The notes under the pieces: generated by a model
Told to the model about the DNA's origin: nothing
Database searches by the model: none
The model's input: the letters and a program-made list of their open reading frames with translations, nothing else
Shown here: piece by piece, positions 39,306 to 48,448 of the stretch
How the letters are laid out: every line of letters starts with the position of its first letter
Position numbering within the stretch: position 1 is the stretch's first letter
Assembly (NCBI RefSeq): GCF_001590965.1
Contig: NZ_BCTW01000001.1
Coordinates: 1 to 64,000 of the forward strand
DNA: 64,000 nt
Reading direction: 5' to 3'
From: Novosphingobium lentum NBRC 107847
GTDB lineage: Bacteria; Pseudomonadota; Alphaproteobacteria; Sphingomonadales; Sphingomonadaceae
Position numbers and translations under genes: made by a program

Positions 39306-41980
39306 ATGCCGAACTGGCGTGCGCGCAGCACCGCCTGCGGCCGGCGGCGCACGCCCAGCTTGTCGTAGATCTGCTGCATGTACCACTTGACCGTGCCCTC
39401 GGTGAGGCCAAGGCGCTCACCGATCTCGCGGTTGCGCAAGCCGCCGCCGACCATGATCAGAATATCGACTTCGCGGCTGGCCAGCCTCCCGGTCAGGCCG
39501 AACGCCTTTTCGCTTTCGTCCACTTCGATCGACGGACCGTTGTCCACCCGCGCCACCAGCATCGCGGCGAACCGGTCGGCGCGCGTATCCAGCGCGGGGC
39601 CGTTGGCATAGGCTTCGCTCAGCAAGGCCGAAATGACCTCGCCTTCATCAAGGAACACCCGGATCCAGCCGGCCGGTTCCGCCAGTTCCACGGCGGACCG
39701 CACCGCGCGGCGCGCTTTCGAGCGATTGCCCTGCAGCACGAAGATTTCCGCCAGCAGCAGTTCGAATTCCACCGCCGAGCGGACCGATCCGCTGCGCCGC
39801 ACAAACTCCAGCCAGCGCGTGGCGACCTTGCACGCGCGCACCAGCCGGTGGCGCTGCATCTCGATCCTGATCCACGCGATCGCCAGGCATTCGCGGCGGC
39901 GCGAGGGGTTCAGCGTGGGCACCGGCTCATCATCGAGATACTGGCCCACGGCGCGCAACGCGACCTCGGCCTCGTCGATGTGGCCCGACTTGACCAGGAT
40001 CCGCACCTGTTCCGCCACCACGTTGGCGCGCAGCCGGTCGAGCCCGCATTCGATGGCGACGAGGTGCGCTTCCTCGAGGCCGGCCAGCGCGGATACGCTG
40101 TCACCCTTGGCAAACGCCAGCCGGGCGCGGACGAGATAGCCCGAGGCCAGCTGATCGACCATGCCCCATTGCCGGATCCCGGGCAGGTAGCGGTCGACCA
40201 GTTCGCCCGCCAGATCGAGCTCGCCGATCTCGTACAGCAGCTCGGCATAAGGCAGCGCCGGCAACGCGGCGAGGCCGGGAATTTCCGCATCGCGCGCACC
40301 GGCCGAGGCAAGCGCTTCCTCGCTGAAACGCCGTGCGATGACCGACTTGCCCTGCACCATCAGCGTGGGCACGATCGAGCACTTGAGCGCGATCGAGGAA
40401 AATTCGGCGCCCGGCCGGTCCAGCGCGCGGCGAACTTCCGCCTCGAGCTTGAGCGCGTCGTGGAAATGGTAGAACTCGCGCCGGGCGGCGATGACTTGCG
40501 CCAGCAGCGTACAGCTGAGGTATGCCTCGTCGTCGCCGATTTCCGCGATCAGCTGTTCGGCATCACGCTCGACCCGCACCATGTCGTCCTGCGCGGCGGC
40601 GAGCATGATCTGCCGGTGGCGGATGTAGTGATCGAGCGTCGTCGCGGCATATGCGTCGAGCTTTCCATCGGCGACCAGCGCATCGCGCAGCGCGCATGCC
40701 GTGTCGATCAGACGCGATGCTGCCGAGTACGACAGGCGCCGGATACGCCGCCAGGCCATGGCCAGGATCAGCATCGGCCGGGTCGAACTGACCGCCCACG
40801 GCAGCGCGGACGCGATCTCGTCCAGCCGGTTGAGGTGCCCGGCCGTGGTCAGGTCGTTGGCGAGCAGATCCAGCTGGTCGGCGAGGAATTCCTGATCGCC
40901 GCTGGCCGATGCATGTTCCAGCGCCTTGAGCAGCTCGCCGCGCGCCGCAAAATGCCGGCTGGCGCGGCGGTGCAGCTCTGCCGCGCGGGCAAAGGCGCGT
41001 TCGTACAGACGGCCCAGCGCCATCGCCCGGAACAGCGGATGGTAGGCGTAGCGGCTCCGCTCTTCGTCGATGGCATCGATGAACAGGCCTGCGCGATAGG
41101 CGTCGTCGAGCATCGCCCGGGCATTGTCGTCCCCCGTCACCGCCGCGCACGAAGGCCCGGTCAGCTCGTCGAGGATGCAGGTATCGATCAGGAAATCGCG
41201 CACCTCGGGCGTCTGCAGGGCCAGCACTTCTTCGGAGAAATAGCCGGTGAATTCCCGGCGAAGGTTGTCCGACAGCGGCTGCCACGCCTTGCCCCGCGCC
41301 AGTTCGCGCCGGTAAAGCTCCCCGCCGATGACCAGGCCCGAAGCCCAGCCGTGGGCGTCGCGCACGATCTGCTGCATGATTTCCGCATCGACCGGAACGC
41401 CCGCCACGCGGGTGATCAGTTCGCTGGCCTCGTCATCGTCGAACGCCAGTTCCGGCGCACCCACTTCCACCAGGAAGCCGAGCGACCGCGCACGCGCGAT
41501 CGGCACCGGCAGCGCGCCGCGCGAAATCAGGATCACGGTGAGCGCATCGCGTGCGCTGGAAATGGCCTGGCTGATGAAATTGAGCACCGCCACCGGCAGC
41601 AAATCGGCATCGTCGATCACCAGTACCGGCGGCTTTTCATGGACTTGCGCCAGGGCGGCCAGCCACGCTTCTTCCGATCCCGCCCGGTCGAGATCGTTCC
41701 ACTGCAGCCCGGCAGCAAGACCGGCCGCCTTCAGTGCGCCGAAGAACGACGGAAAATCACGAATGCCCGCGCGAACCGACAGCCACAGCGCCGCGCGCCC
41801 TTCGGCCTTCATCAGATTGTGGCAGTACAGTGCCGCAGTCGTCTTGCCGCTGCCCGCCGGGGCACAGAATGTTACCAGCCGCGCACGCGTGATCGACTCG
41901 ACTAGGTTGAGGAAGCCTTTGCGCGGAACGATGATCGGCGTCACGCGGGGCGGGATGATCGTGGTGGGGACAAGACCCAT
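39296..41980 (-). CDS. Large LuxR/MalT-type (LAL) transcriptional activator
   Basis: The 894-residue regulator has a Walker A motif, 'APAGSGKTT' (40-48), then 'PVLVIDDADLLP' as Walker B. A long TPR-like helical region of about 500 residues follows. The C-terminal LuxR helix-turn-helix is 'LASREVDILIMVGGGLRNREIGERLGLTEGTVKWYMQQIYDKLGV'. MalT-type proteins sense an inducer through the TPR part and activate transcription in the ATP form. It is the best candidate for a global activator of the cluster. An operator palindrome lies 89 bases before its ATG. AGGAGAG supports the start at 41980. Confidence 0.9.
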   Translation of the reverse strand: MGLVPTTIIPPRVTPIIVPRKGFLNLVESITRARLVTFCAPAGSGKTTAALYCHNLMKAEGRAALWLSVRAGIRDFPSFFGALKAAGLAAGLQWNDLDRAGSEEAWLAALAQVHEKPPVLVIDDADLLPVAVLNFISQAISSARDALTVILISRGALPVPIARARSLGFLVEVGAPELAFDDDEASELITRVAGVPVDAEIMQQIVRDAHGWASGLVIGGELYRRELARGKAWQPLSDNLRREFTGYFSEEVLALQTPEVRDFLIDTCILDELTGPSCAAVTGDDNARAMLDDAYRAGLFIDAIDEERSRYAYHPLFRAMALGRLYERAFARAAELHRRASRHFAARGELLKALEHASASGDQEFLADQLDLLANDLTTAGHLNRLDEIASALPWAVSSTRPMLILAMAWRRIRRLSYSAASRLIDTACALRDALVADGKLDAYAATTLDHYIRHRQIMLAAAQDDMVRVERDAEQLIAEIGDDEAYLSCTLLAQVIAARREFYHFHDALKLEAEVRRALDRPGAEFSSIALKCSIVPTLMVQGKSVIARRFSEEALASAGARDAEIPGLAALPALPYAELLYEIGELDLAGELVDRYLPGIRQWGMVDQLASGYLVRARLAFAKGDSVSALAGLEEAHLVAIECGLDRLRANVVAEQVRILVKSGHIDEAEVALRAVGQYLDDEPVPTLNPSRRRECLAIAWIRIEMQRHRLVRACKVATRWLEFVRRSGSVRSAVEFELLLAEIFVLQGNRSKARRAVRSAVELAEPAGWIRVFLDEGEVISALLSEAYANGPALDTRADRFAAMLVARVDNGPSIEVDESEKAFGLTGRLASREVDILIMVGGGLRNREIGERLGLTEGTVKWYMQQIYDKLGVRRRPQAVLRARQFGILT

Positions 41981-42068
41981 GATGCTGCACTCTCCTGCTG
42001 AGGCGACTCTGATGGTCGCCTTCGCGCGCCTTCCTTCACCAATCCGGCGAAGAACGCAATCCTCTTTT

Positions 42069-42084
42069 CCTACCGAGCGATAGG
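42069..42084. promoter_or_regulatory. CCTNYC-N4-GRNAGG operator (site 7)
   Basis: CCTACC-GAGC-GATAGG is the most symmetrical copy: the two halves read CCTACC and, inverted, CCTATC. It lies 89 bases upstream of the LuxR/MalT-type gene, so the regulator gene itself belongs to the regulon. Confidence 0.65.
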
Positions 42085-42182
42085 GTTTCGCGTCGAGATG
42101 GTGCATCTTGCGCGGTGAAATGCACAGAACCAGCAGTGAAAAGTGCGGCACACGCCCTTGGGCGACGGCATAAGCCCTATCT

Positions 42183-44405
42183 TCAGACCCTGCCGGCAGG
42201 TTCGATGCTGACGGGAATGGCGCCCATGCGCGGCTGGCCGAACACCGGATCGAACGCCGCGTTGGCGTCCATCAACCGCGAGGTGCAGCCGCCCTGGCCC
42301 AGCGGATCGTCTGCCTCGTCAGGGTTGGTGCCGAAGCAATGCGACATCGACAGCGTGCCCGGGCGCAACCGCTGTTCGGCTTCGGCCACGCCGCTGATCT
42401 CGCCGTGTTCCGACCGGATGCGGATGATGTCGCCCGTTGCCAGGCCGAACCGGGCGAGGTCCGACGGGTTGAGGTAGGCGGGATTGTGTGTGCGCCGCGC
42501 CGTCAGCTTCGGGTTGGTGCGCCCGATCGAGTTCATCATGTCGTTGGCACGCCGGGGGATAAGCATCAGCGGAAATTCCGCGCTCGGATTCGCGGTGTCG
42601 CCGCGATGGACGAACACGGCGGCCAGTTCCGCCATCATCGTCGGATCGGCCAGCTGCAGCCTGGCGGTGCAATCGTCGGCGCGTGGCAGCACGGTCAGGT
42701 CCAGGTCGCCAAACACCTTGCCGTGAACGTGCTGCTTCACTTCCGCCAGCGGCACGCGCGAGCCGGCGCACATCGCCTCGAACATCTCCTCGGTCGTCGG
42801 GCGCCGGTCCAGCGGCAGCGCGAACGCCACCGGCGGCTTGTCCCAGTGCTGCCCCGTGCCGGCAGCGTTGCCGAAGTAGGTGATCTGCTTGCCCAGCCGC
42901 CGGGCCAGTTCATAGAAGAACTCCCAGCTTTCGATCGTATCCGATCCCGCCGGGGGTTCGACCAGCGCGGGGGCATATTGGGCAAAAGGCACCTCGTAGC
43001 CGCCGGTCCAGATGCCGTAGTACTTCATCGATTCGGAAAACTGCGAGCAGGCGGGCGTTTCCAGCGCCATCCGGTCGGGAATCACGTAGTCCGCCATGCG
43101 CGCCGTGTTCGACATCTCGACGTCGATCGCCACCAGCAGGTCGAGCGCCCCCAGCGCCCGGCCCGCGCGGTTCTGGTCGGGGAGCGACACGGCGGGGTTG
43201 CTGCCCGAACAGATCAGCGCGCGCACCTGGCCGGGTCCCGGTGTCAGGATCTCGTCGGGCAGCGTGCCGGTCGGCGCGCCCACCACGGTCTGCGGCAGGG
43301 CGTTGATCCGGCTGAGCTTGCTGTGATCCCACGGCTGGTACGGCGCATGCGGCTGCGCATGGATCGGTACGTCAGGCAACAGCACGTGCGGCTGGGCATG
43401 GGGCTCGCCCGCGCGCACCCAGCGACCGCACACCGTGTTGAGGCTGAGCGCCAGATATTCGCACAAGGTGCCGTGGAGCGGAAAATGCGCGCCCGTGGCG
43501 GTGACGACACAGCCACTCTCGGCGGCAGCAAACGTGCGCGCCGCCAGGATCAGATCGTCAGCCGAAATCCCCGCGACGTCGGCCACATGATGGGGCGTGA
43601 ACGGTTCGACCGCGGCCTTGAGCGCCTCGATTCCGATCGCGTTGTCCGCCACGAACGCGGCGTCATAAAGACCTTCCGACAGGATCACGCGCAGGATCCC
43701 GGCAAGGATGCCGGCGTCCTGGCCCGGCTGCGGCGCGATGTGGAGGAACGCGTGGGCGGTGGATTCAGTAGCGCGCGGATCGATCACGATCAGCTTCATC
43801 CCGTCCTTCACCGCCTGCTTCACGGTCTGCCCCGGATTGACCATAACCCCTTGCTTGGAAATGACCGGGTTGGTCCCGACCATGATCCAGGTCTTGGCCG
43901 TGGAAAACGGCTGCGGCCCCGGAATCCAACGGCCGTGCAGTGCCTGCGCGATGACCTTGCCCGCCTGATCGATGGTCTGGACCGAAAAGAACCGGTCGGG
44001 AAACGTGCCCATCGCCATGATGAACATCGCGCCGATCACCGGGTTGATCGGGTTGGTCAGGTTGCCGTTGCCGGGATAGACCGCGATCGCTTCGGGCCCG
44101 TGCTCTGCCACGATGCCTTCGATGCGTTGCGCGATCTCTTCGATCGCCTGCGCCATCGGAATTTCGGTGTAGCTGCCGTCGGGCATCCGCTTGCGGGGAT
44201 GCAGCACGCGCGTGGGCGAGTAATGCGCCTCGGGCATCGCCCGGCCCTTGGGACACGTATAGCCGCCATAGATCGGGGACTGGCGATCGCCGACGACCTT
44301 GGTCGCGCGCCCGTCCTCCACCGTCACCTCGACCGGGCAGCCCGCCCAGCACACCTTGCAGATGCCAAAGCGCGTCTCACCGGTCCCGGTTGGGCTGTCG
44401 GCCAT
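42183..44405 (-). CDS. Molybdopterin-dependent oxidoreductase (DMSO-reductase superfamily)
   Basis: The 740-residue protein has an N-terminal [4Fe-4S] motif (Cys16, Cys19, Cys23, Cys51), the molybdopterin domain ('GTNPVISKQGVMVNPGQTVKQAVKDGMKLIVIDPR') and a C-terminal molydopterin-binding domain ('PAYLNPSDLARFGLATGDIIRIRS'). There is no Tat signal, so it is cytoplasmic. It could hydroxylate with water or oxidise or reduce an intermediate, and the electron partner is not encoded nearby. ATG 44405 is preferred over GTG 44414, which would leave too little space to the ribosome binding site. It is the last gene of the beta-oxidation operon. Confidence 0.85.
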   Translation of the reverse strand: MADSPTGTGETRFGICKVCWAGCPVEVTVEDGRATKVVGDRQSPIYGGYTCPKGRAMPEAHYSPTRVLHPRKRMPDGSYTEIPMAQAIEEIAQRIEGIVAEHGPEAIAVYPGNGNLTNPINPVIGAMFIMAMGTFPDRFFSVQTIDQAGKVIAQALHGRWIPGPQPFSTAKTWIMVGTNPVISKQGVMVNPGQTVKQAVKDGMKLIVIDPRATESTAHAFLHIAPQPGQDAGILAGILRVILSEGLYDAAFVADNAIGIEALKAAVEPFTPHHVADVAGISADDLILAARTFAAAESGCVVTATGAHFPLHGTLCEYLALSLNTVCGRWVRAGEPHAQPHVLLPDVPIHAQPHAPYQPWDHSKLSRINALPQTVVGAPTGTLPDEILTPGPGQVRALICSGSNPAVSLPDQNRAGRALGALDLLVAIDVEMSNTARMADYVIPDRMALETPACSQFSESMKYYGIWTGGYEVPFAQYAPALVEPPAGSDTIESWEFFYELARRLGKQITYFGNAAGTGQHWDKPPVAFALPLDRRPTTEEMFEAMCAGSRVPLAEVKQHVHGKVFGDLDLTVLPRADDCTARLQLADPTMMAELAAVFVHRGDTANPSAEFPLMLIPRRANDMMNSIGRTNPKLTARRTHNPAYLNPSDLARFGLATGDIIRIRSEHGEISGVAEAEQRLRPGTLSMSHCFGTNPDEADDPLGQGGCTSRLMDANAAFDPVFGQPRMGAIPVSIEPAGRV

Positions 44406-44468
44406 GCTCTCCACACTCCCGTTGCCGACGCTGCGGTCGGATGGTCATTTGATGGGCTCCGGCCCGCG

Positions 44469-45356
44469 TTAGAACCTGCCGACCGGAAGGGTGGCAAAGC
44501 TGTCGATGCTGGCCGTGCCGCCGTCGATGACCACCGTGTCACGCTCCACCGCAATCGCCCGGAACACGATGTTTTTGCCATCCTGCCAGCTTTGCGTGCG
44601 TACGGTCTCACCCGGGATGACCGGCGCGGTGAAGCGCGCGGAAATCGAGGACAGACGCTCCGGATCGCCACCGCAGTGCAGATGGATCAGCGCCCGCGCC
44701 ACCAGCCCGAGCGTGGACAGCCCATGCAGGATCGGCTGGTCGAACCCGCCCAGCTGCGCGGTTTCGGGATGGATATGCAGCGGATTGCGATCACCCGACA
44801 GGCGATAGATCATCGCCTGCTGCCGGCTGGTCGGCAGATCCAGGCTGAACGACGGCGGCGTAACGGGCATTGTCACCGGAGCAGGGCCCGGCAGGGTGCG
44901 CTCGCCACCGAAACCGCCGGCATCGCGCACTATCCAGAGCTCGGACAGCTCGGCGACCACATTACCACCCAGATCCTTCAGCGTGCGATAGGCGCGGAAC
45001 ATCGCAGGCTTGCCGGGGCCCTTGTCGGCAATCTCGCCGATGCGGGTCGATCCCTTGAGTTCGTCCTGCGGGTCCAGCGGACGACGGAGCACCAGCGACT
45101 GTTCGCCATGCAGCACGCGCGGCCAATCGAGACCGACCGCCGGGTCCATCAGCCAGAACCCCGCCGTGCCCAGCACGAACGCTATCGTCGGCAGGACTTT
45201 CAGATCGCGCTCGAACACCATAGCCAGTTCGTCGATATCGGCAGACAAGCCCGCGCCGGTTCCCAGGGCATAAAGAATGGCGTCGCGCGGGTCGTAAAGA
45301 TCGTGCGCTTCCGGGACCTTGTAGCGCAGCAGGCGCTCTGCATCGAGGATCGGCAT
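44469..45356 (-). CDS. Two-domain MaoC/hydratase-2-type enoyl-CoA hydratase
   Basis: The 295-residue protein has tandem hot-dog domains as in the hydratase-2 part of peroxisomal multifunctional enzyme 2. 'YRLSGDRNPLHIHPETA' in the second domain fits the hydratase-2 motif, with catalytic Asp and His. It should convert a trans-2-enoyl-CoA to an (R)-3-hydroxyacyl-CoA. The start at 45356 overlaps the esterase stop by one base (TGATG). It belongs to the thiolase/FadJ operon. FadJ makes the (S) isomer, so this enzyme offers a second stereochemical route, perhaps for the bulky side chain. Confidence 0.88.
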   Translation of the reverse strand: MPILDAERLLRYKVPEAHDLYDPRDAILYALGTGAGLSADIDELAMVFERDLKVLPTIAFVLGTAGFWLMDPAVGLDWPRVLHGEQSLVLRRPLDPQDELKGSTRIGEIADKGPGKPAMFRAYRTLKDLGGNVVAELSELWIVRDAGGFGGERTLPGPAPVTMPVTPPSFSLDLPTSRQQAMIYRLSGDRNPLHIHPETAQLGGFDQPILHGLSTLGLVARALIHLHCGGDPERLSSISARFTAPVIPGETVRTQSWQDGKNIVFRAIAVERDTVVIDGGTASIDSFATLPVGRF

Positions 45357-46300
45357 CAGATCGCCAGCGCCCGGCGCAGCGCGTTGCGCTTGTCCTGCAA
45401 CGCGCGCTGCGACACCGGCGCATCTGCGGCGATGACATAGCCATGCGGGCAACCCGGATAGACGTGCAGCTCCACCGCCACCCCCGCCGCAATCAAGCGC
45501 ATGGCATAATCCACGTTCTCATCCACAAACAGATCGAGCGCGCCGGTGGCGATCAGCGTTGGTGGCAGGCCTGCCAGTTCAGTCTCGCGCGCAGCTGCGG
45601 CATAAGGCGAAACGCCCGGCGCGCCCGGCTCGGCATCGAGCAGGCAGCTCCAGCCGAAATGATTGTCCTCGGGCGCGAAAATGAATTCGCCGGTGACCGG
45701 ATTGCGCGGACGCACGCACGTGCGATCATCCATCATCGGCGCGTCGAGCAGCTGAAACGCCAGCGGATAGACGCCCCGGTCGCGCGCCAGCAGCGCCAGC
45801 GACGCGGCCAGACCACCGCCGGCGCTTTCGCCCATCACCGCGATGCGGGACCGATCGACGCCCAGCGTGGCGGCGTGGTCATGCAACCAGCCCAGCGCGG
45901 TGTAGCAATCCTCGATCCCGGCGGGAAAGGGATGTTCCGGGGCCAGACGATAATCGACGCTCAGGATCGTGACGCCAAGCTGATCGGCCGTCGCGGTCAG
46001 TTCGGGCACGCTCATTTCGGGCGCGCCGATGATATAGGCGCCGCCGTGAATGTGCAGGATCGCAGGGAGCAGCTCTGTCCGTCCCTGGGGCCGCAGCAGG
46101 ATGGCCCGCACGTGGTGCCCTTCGCTGGCAGGGATCAGCACCGTCTGCGTATCGACCGGCAAGGACGGGACCGGGATCGACCGGGCGATTCCATCCATCG
46201 CCGCCCGGATTGCGGGCAGGCTTTCGCGTGTCGCGCGCAACGGCGGAAATGCTTCCAGCGCAGGCAGCACGGCGGGATCGACCAGATGCCGGGTCGTCAT
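45356..46300 (-). CDS. Alpha/beta hydrolase of the HSL family (copy 1)
   Basis: The 314-residue esterase is of the hormone-sensitive-lipase family. The oxyanion motif H-G-G-A-Y is at 85-89, the nucleophile G-E-S-A-G has Ser159, and a later 'GALDLFVDEN' and 'CPHGYV' give the Asp and His. It should hydrolyse esters of short or bulky acids. It is clearly paralogous to the next gene: both begin MTTRHLVDPA and keep the same order of motifs. AAGGGAA precedes ATG 46300. It overlaps the hydratase gene by one base. Confidence 0.88.
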   Translation of the reverse strand: MTTRHLVDPAVLPALEAFPPLRATRESLPAIRAAMDGIARSIPVPSLPVDTQTVLIPASEGHHVRAILLRPQGRTELLPAILHIHGGAYIIGAPEMSVPELTATADQLGVTILSVDYRLAPEHPFPAGIEDCYTALGWLHDHAATLGVDRSRIAVMGESAGGGLAASLALLARDRGVYPLAFQLLDAPMMDDRTCVRPRNPVTGEFIFAPEDNHFGWSCLLDAEPGAPGVSPYAAAARETELAGLPPTLIATGALDLFVDENVDYAMRLIAAGVAVELHVYPGCPHGYVIAADAPVSQRALQDKRNALRRALAI

Positions 46301-46335
46301 TCGGTTCCCTTCCAAAAAAGCGGGTCAGGCCGCGC

Positions 46336-47286
46336 CTACAGCGCGAAAGCGCTGCGGAATGCGGCGAGATTGTCCGCCTGCGCGCGGCGCGCCGGCACGC
46401 TTTCGCGCGCCATGCCGAAGCCGTGCATGCAGCCGGGATAAACGTGCAGTTCGGTGGGCACGCCCGAGCGGATCAGGCGGTGGGCATAATCGAGACACTC
46501 ATCGACGAACAGGTCGAGCGTGCCGACGCCGATGAACGCGCGTGACAGGCGGGTCAGGTCCGTGGCCCGCGATGGCGCGGCGTAAGGCGAGGTACCGTCA
46601 CCGCCCGGTTCCTTGCCCAGCTGCGCGATCCAGCAATAATGGCTGCTTTCGCGCGTCCAGACGAATTCGCCGGTGTAGGGATTGGGATCGGCCGATGTGG
46701 CGGTGCGGTCATCGAGCCGGGGCTGTTCGAGATGCTGGAAACAGATCGCAAATTCACCGCGATCGCGGGCATACAGGGCAAGCCCGGCAGCCAGCGCGCC
46801 GCCAGCGCTTTCGCCGCTGACCGCGATCCGGGTGCGGTCGATCCCGAGCCGGTCGGCCTCGTCGTGGAGCCAGCCCAGCGCGGCGTAGCAATCCTCCAGC
46901 GCACCGGGGAACCGGGTCTCCGGTGCCAGGCGATAGTCCACCGACAGGATCAGGCAGCCCAGCGCATCGGCCCATTGCATCAGCTGGCCGGCGTTCATTT
47001 CCGGCATGCCGAGCACATGGCCGCCGCCGTGCATGTGCAGGATCGCCGGGGCATTGGCCGCCATCGCGGCGGGGCGCAGCATCATGCAGCGGACCGAGCG
47101 CTGCCCCCCATCCGCCGCCACCATCACGTCGCTGACCGCCACCGGCAGGTCGGGCAGCGGCACGGCCTTGACCATGGCGGGCAGGGCCGCGCGGATCAGC
47201 GGCAGGGTTTGATCCGACAGCACCATCGGCGGAAACGAATCGATCAGCGGCAACAGCGCCGGATCGACCAGATGCCGCGTGGTCAT
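46336..47286 (-). CDS. Alpha/beta hydrolase of the HSL family (copy 2)
   Basis: The 316-residue paralogue of the neighbouring esterase has H-G-G-G at 86-89 and G-E-S-A-G with Ser160; Asp in 'GTLDLFVDEC' and His in 'CMHGFGM' complete the triad. The tandem arrangement points to gene duplication, followed by divergence of the oxyanion loop (A-Y against G-H). The ATG at 47286 lies four bases after the stop of the acyl-CoA dehydrogenase gene. The substrate is unknown; an ester or lactone in the pathway, or a methyl ester made by the SABATH-type enzyme, are options. Confidence 0.88.
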   Translation of the reverse strand: MTTRHLVDPALLPLIDSFPPMVLSDQTLPLIRAALPAMVKAVPLPDLPVAVSDVMVAADGGQRSVRCMMLRPAAMAANAPAILHMHGGGHVLGMPEMNAGQLMQWADALGCLILSVDYRLAPETRFPGALEDCYAALGWLHDEADRLGIDRTRIAVSGESAGGALAAGLALYARDRGEFAICFQHLEQPRLDDRTATSADPNPYTGEFVWTRESSHYCWIAQLGKEPGGDGTSPYAAPSRATDLTRLSRAFIGVGTLDLFVDECLDYAHRLIRSGVPTELHVYPGCMHGFGMARESVPARRAQADNLAAFRSAFAL

Positions 47287-47290
47287 CGGA

Positions 47291-48448
47291 TCAGGACATC
47301 TTGCGTTCGTCGAGGCCAAGACTGCGCCCGATGATCTCGCGCATGATTTCAGAGGTGCCCGCAAAAATCCGGCTGACGCGCGCATCGGTGTACATGCGGC
47401 TGATCCGGTATTCTTCCATGTAGCCCGCGCCGCCGTGCAGCTGGACGCATTCGTCCATCACCCGGCCTTCGAGCTCGGACGCGAGCAGCTTGGCGCCCGA
47501 GGCGTCCTCCGCCGACAGCTCGCCGGCGTTCAGCAACAGCACAAGCTGATCGACATAGGTCTGCGCCGCATCGAGTTCGACGCGCATCGAGGCCATCTTG
47601 AACCGCGTGTTCTGGAACGCGCCGATCGGCTTGCCAAACGCCTTGCGCTCCTTGACGTAATCGAGCGTGAGATCGAACGCGGTCTGCGCGGTGGCCATGA
47701 AGCCGATCGCCGCGACCAGCCGCTCCTGCGCGAGGAAGCGGGCCAGATAGCGGAAACCCTGCCCCGGATCGCCCAGCATGTTGGCCTTGGGCACCTTCAC
47801 GTCGTTGAAGAACAGTTCGGCGGTATCCTGCGCCTTCAACCCCATCTTGGCGAGCTTGCGCCCGCGTTCGAAGCCTTCCATCCCGCGCTCGACCACCAGC
47901 AGGCTCAGCCCGTGGCGGCTTTCCGGATCGGTACGCGCGGCCACGATGATCAGGTCGGACAGGATGCCGTTCGAGATATAGGTCTTGGCCCCGTTGAGCA
48001 GCCAGTGGTCACCCTTGTCCTCGGCGTGGGTCTTCATCCCCGCCAGATCCGATCCGGTCGACGGCTCGGTCATCGCCACGGCCAGGATCTGCTCGCCCGA
48101 AACGATGCCGGGCATCCAGCGATCCAGCTGCTCTTCGCTGCCCAGCTTGGCGACGTAGGGCGCGACGAGATCGTTGTGCAGGTTGATATAGAACCCGACA
48201 TCGCCGTGGCGCATGTTTTCTTCGATGATGATCTGCTCGAAGCGGAAATCGTCGATCCCCGCCCCACCGTATTTCTCGTCCGCCCAGGTACACAGCAGCC
48301 CCTGCGCCCCCGCCTTGCGATAGAGTTCGCGCGGGACCGAGCCTTCCTCGCGCCATTTTTCGGCGAAAGGCGCGACTTCGGCTTGCATGAACTTGATCAC
48401 GCTGTCGCGGAACTGCTCGTGATCGGAATCGAAGATGACGCGCTTCAT
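47291..48448 (-). CDS. Acyl-CoA dehydrogenase
   Basis: The 385-residue enzyme has 'AVAMTEPSTGSDLAGMKT' in the FAD/substrate region, 'RKAFGKPIGAFQNTRFKMASM', and the C-terminal 'LHGGAGYMEEYRISRMYTDARVSRIFAGTSEIMREII' with the catalytic Glu of 'YMEEY'. This is the short- and branched-chain acyl-CoA dehydrogenase pattern. It should desaturate an acyl-CoA and reduce ETF. The ATG overlaps the stop of the FadJ gene by four bases. With FadJ, thiolase and hydratase in the same operon it completes a beta-oxidation cycle. Confidence 0.93.
   Translation of the reverse strand: MKRVIFDSDHEQFRDSVIKFMQAEVAPFAEKWREEGSVPRELYRKAGAQGLLCTWADEKYGGAGIDDFRFEQIIIEENMRHGDVGFYINLHNDLVAPYVAKLGSEEQLDRWMPGIVSGEQILAVAMTEPSTGSDLAGMKTHAEDKGDHWLLNGAKTYISNGILSDLIIVAARTDPESRHGLSLLVVERGMEGFERGRKLAKMGLKAQDTAELFFNDVKVPKANMLGDPGQGFRYLARFLAQERLVAAIGFMATAQTAFDLTLDYVKERKAFGKPIGAFQNTRFKMASMRVELDAAQTYVDQLVLLLNAGELSAEDASGAKLLASELEGRVMDECVQLHGGAGYMEEYRISRMYTDARVSRIFAGTSEIMREIIGRSLGLDERKMS

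Noticed and set aside
38207..41905. Open frame of 1232 codons on the plus strand
   Set aside because: It is a shadow of the racemase and LuxR-type genes. Its translation is Arg/His/Gln-rich without motifs, as expected for the antisense of GC-rich codons.
42339..45440. Open frame of 1033 codons on the plus strand
   Set aside because: Antisense of the molybdopterin enzyme and hydratase genes. The same compositional artefact and no recognisable domain.
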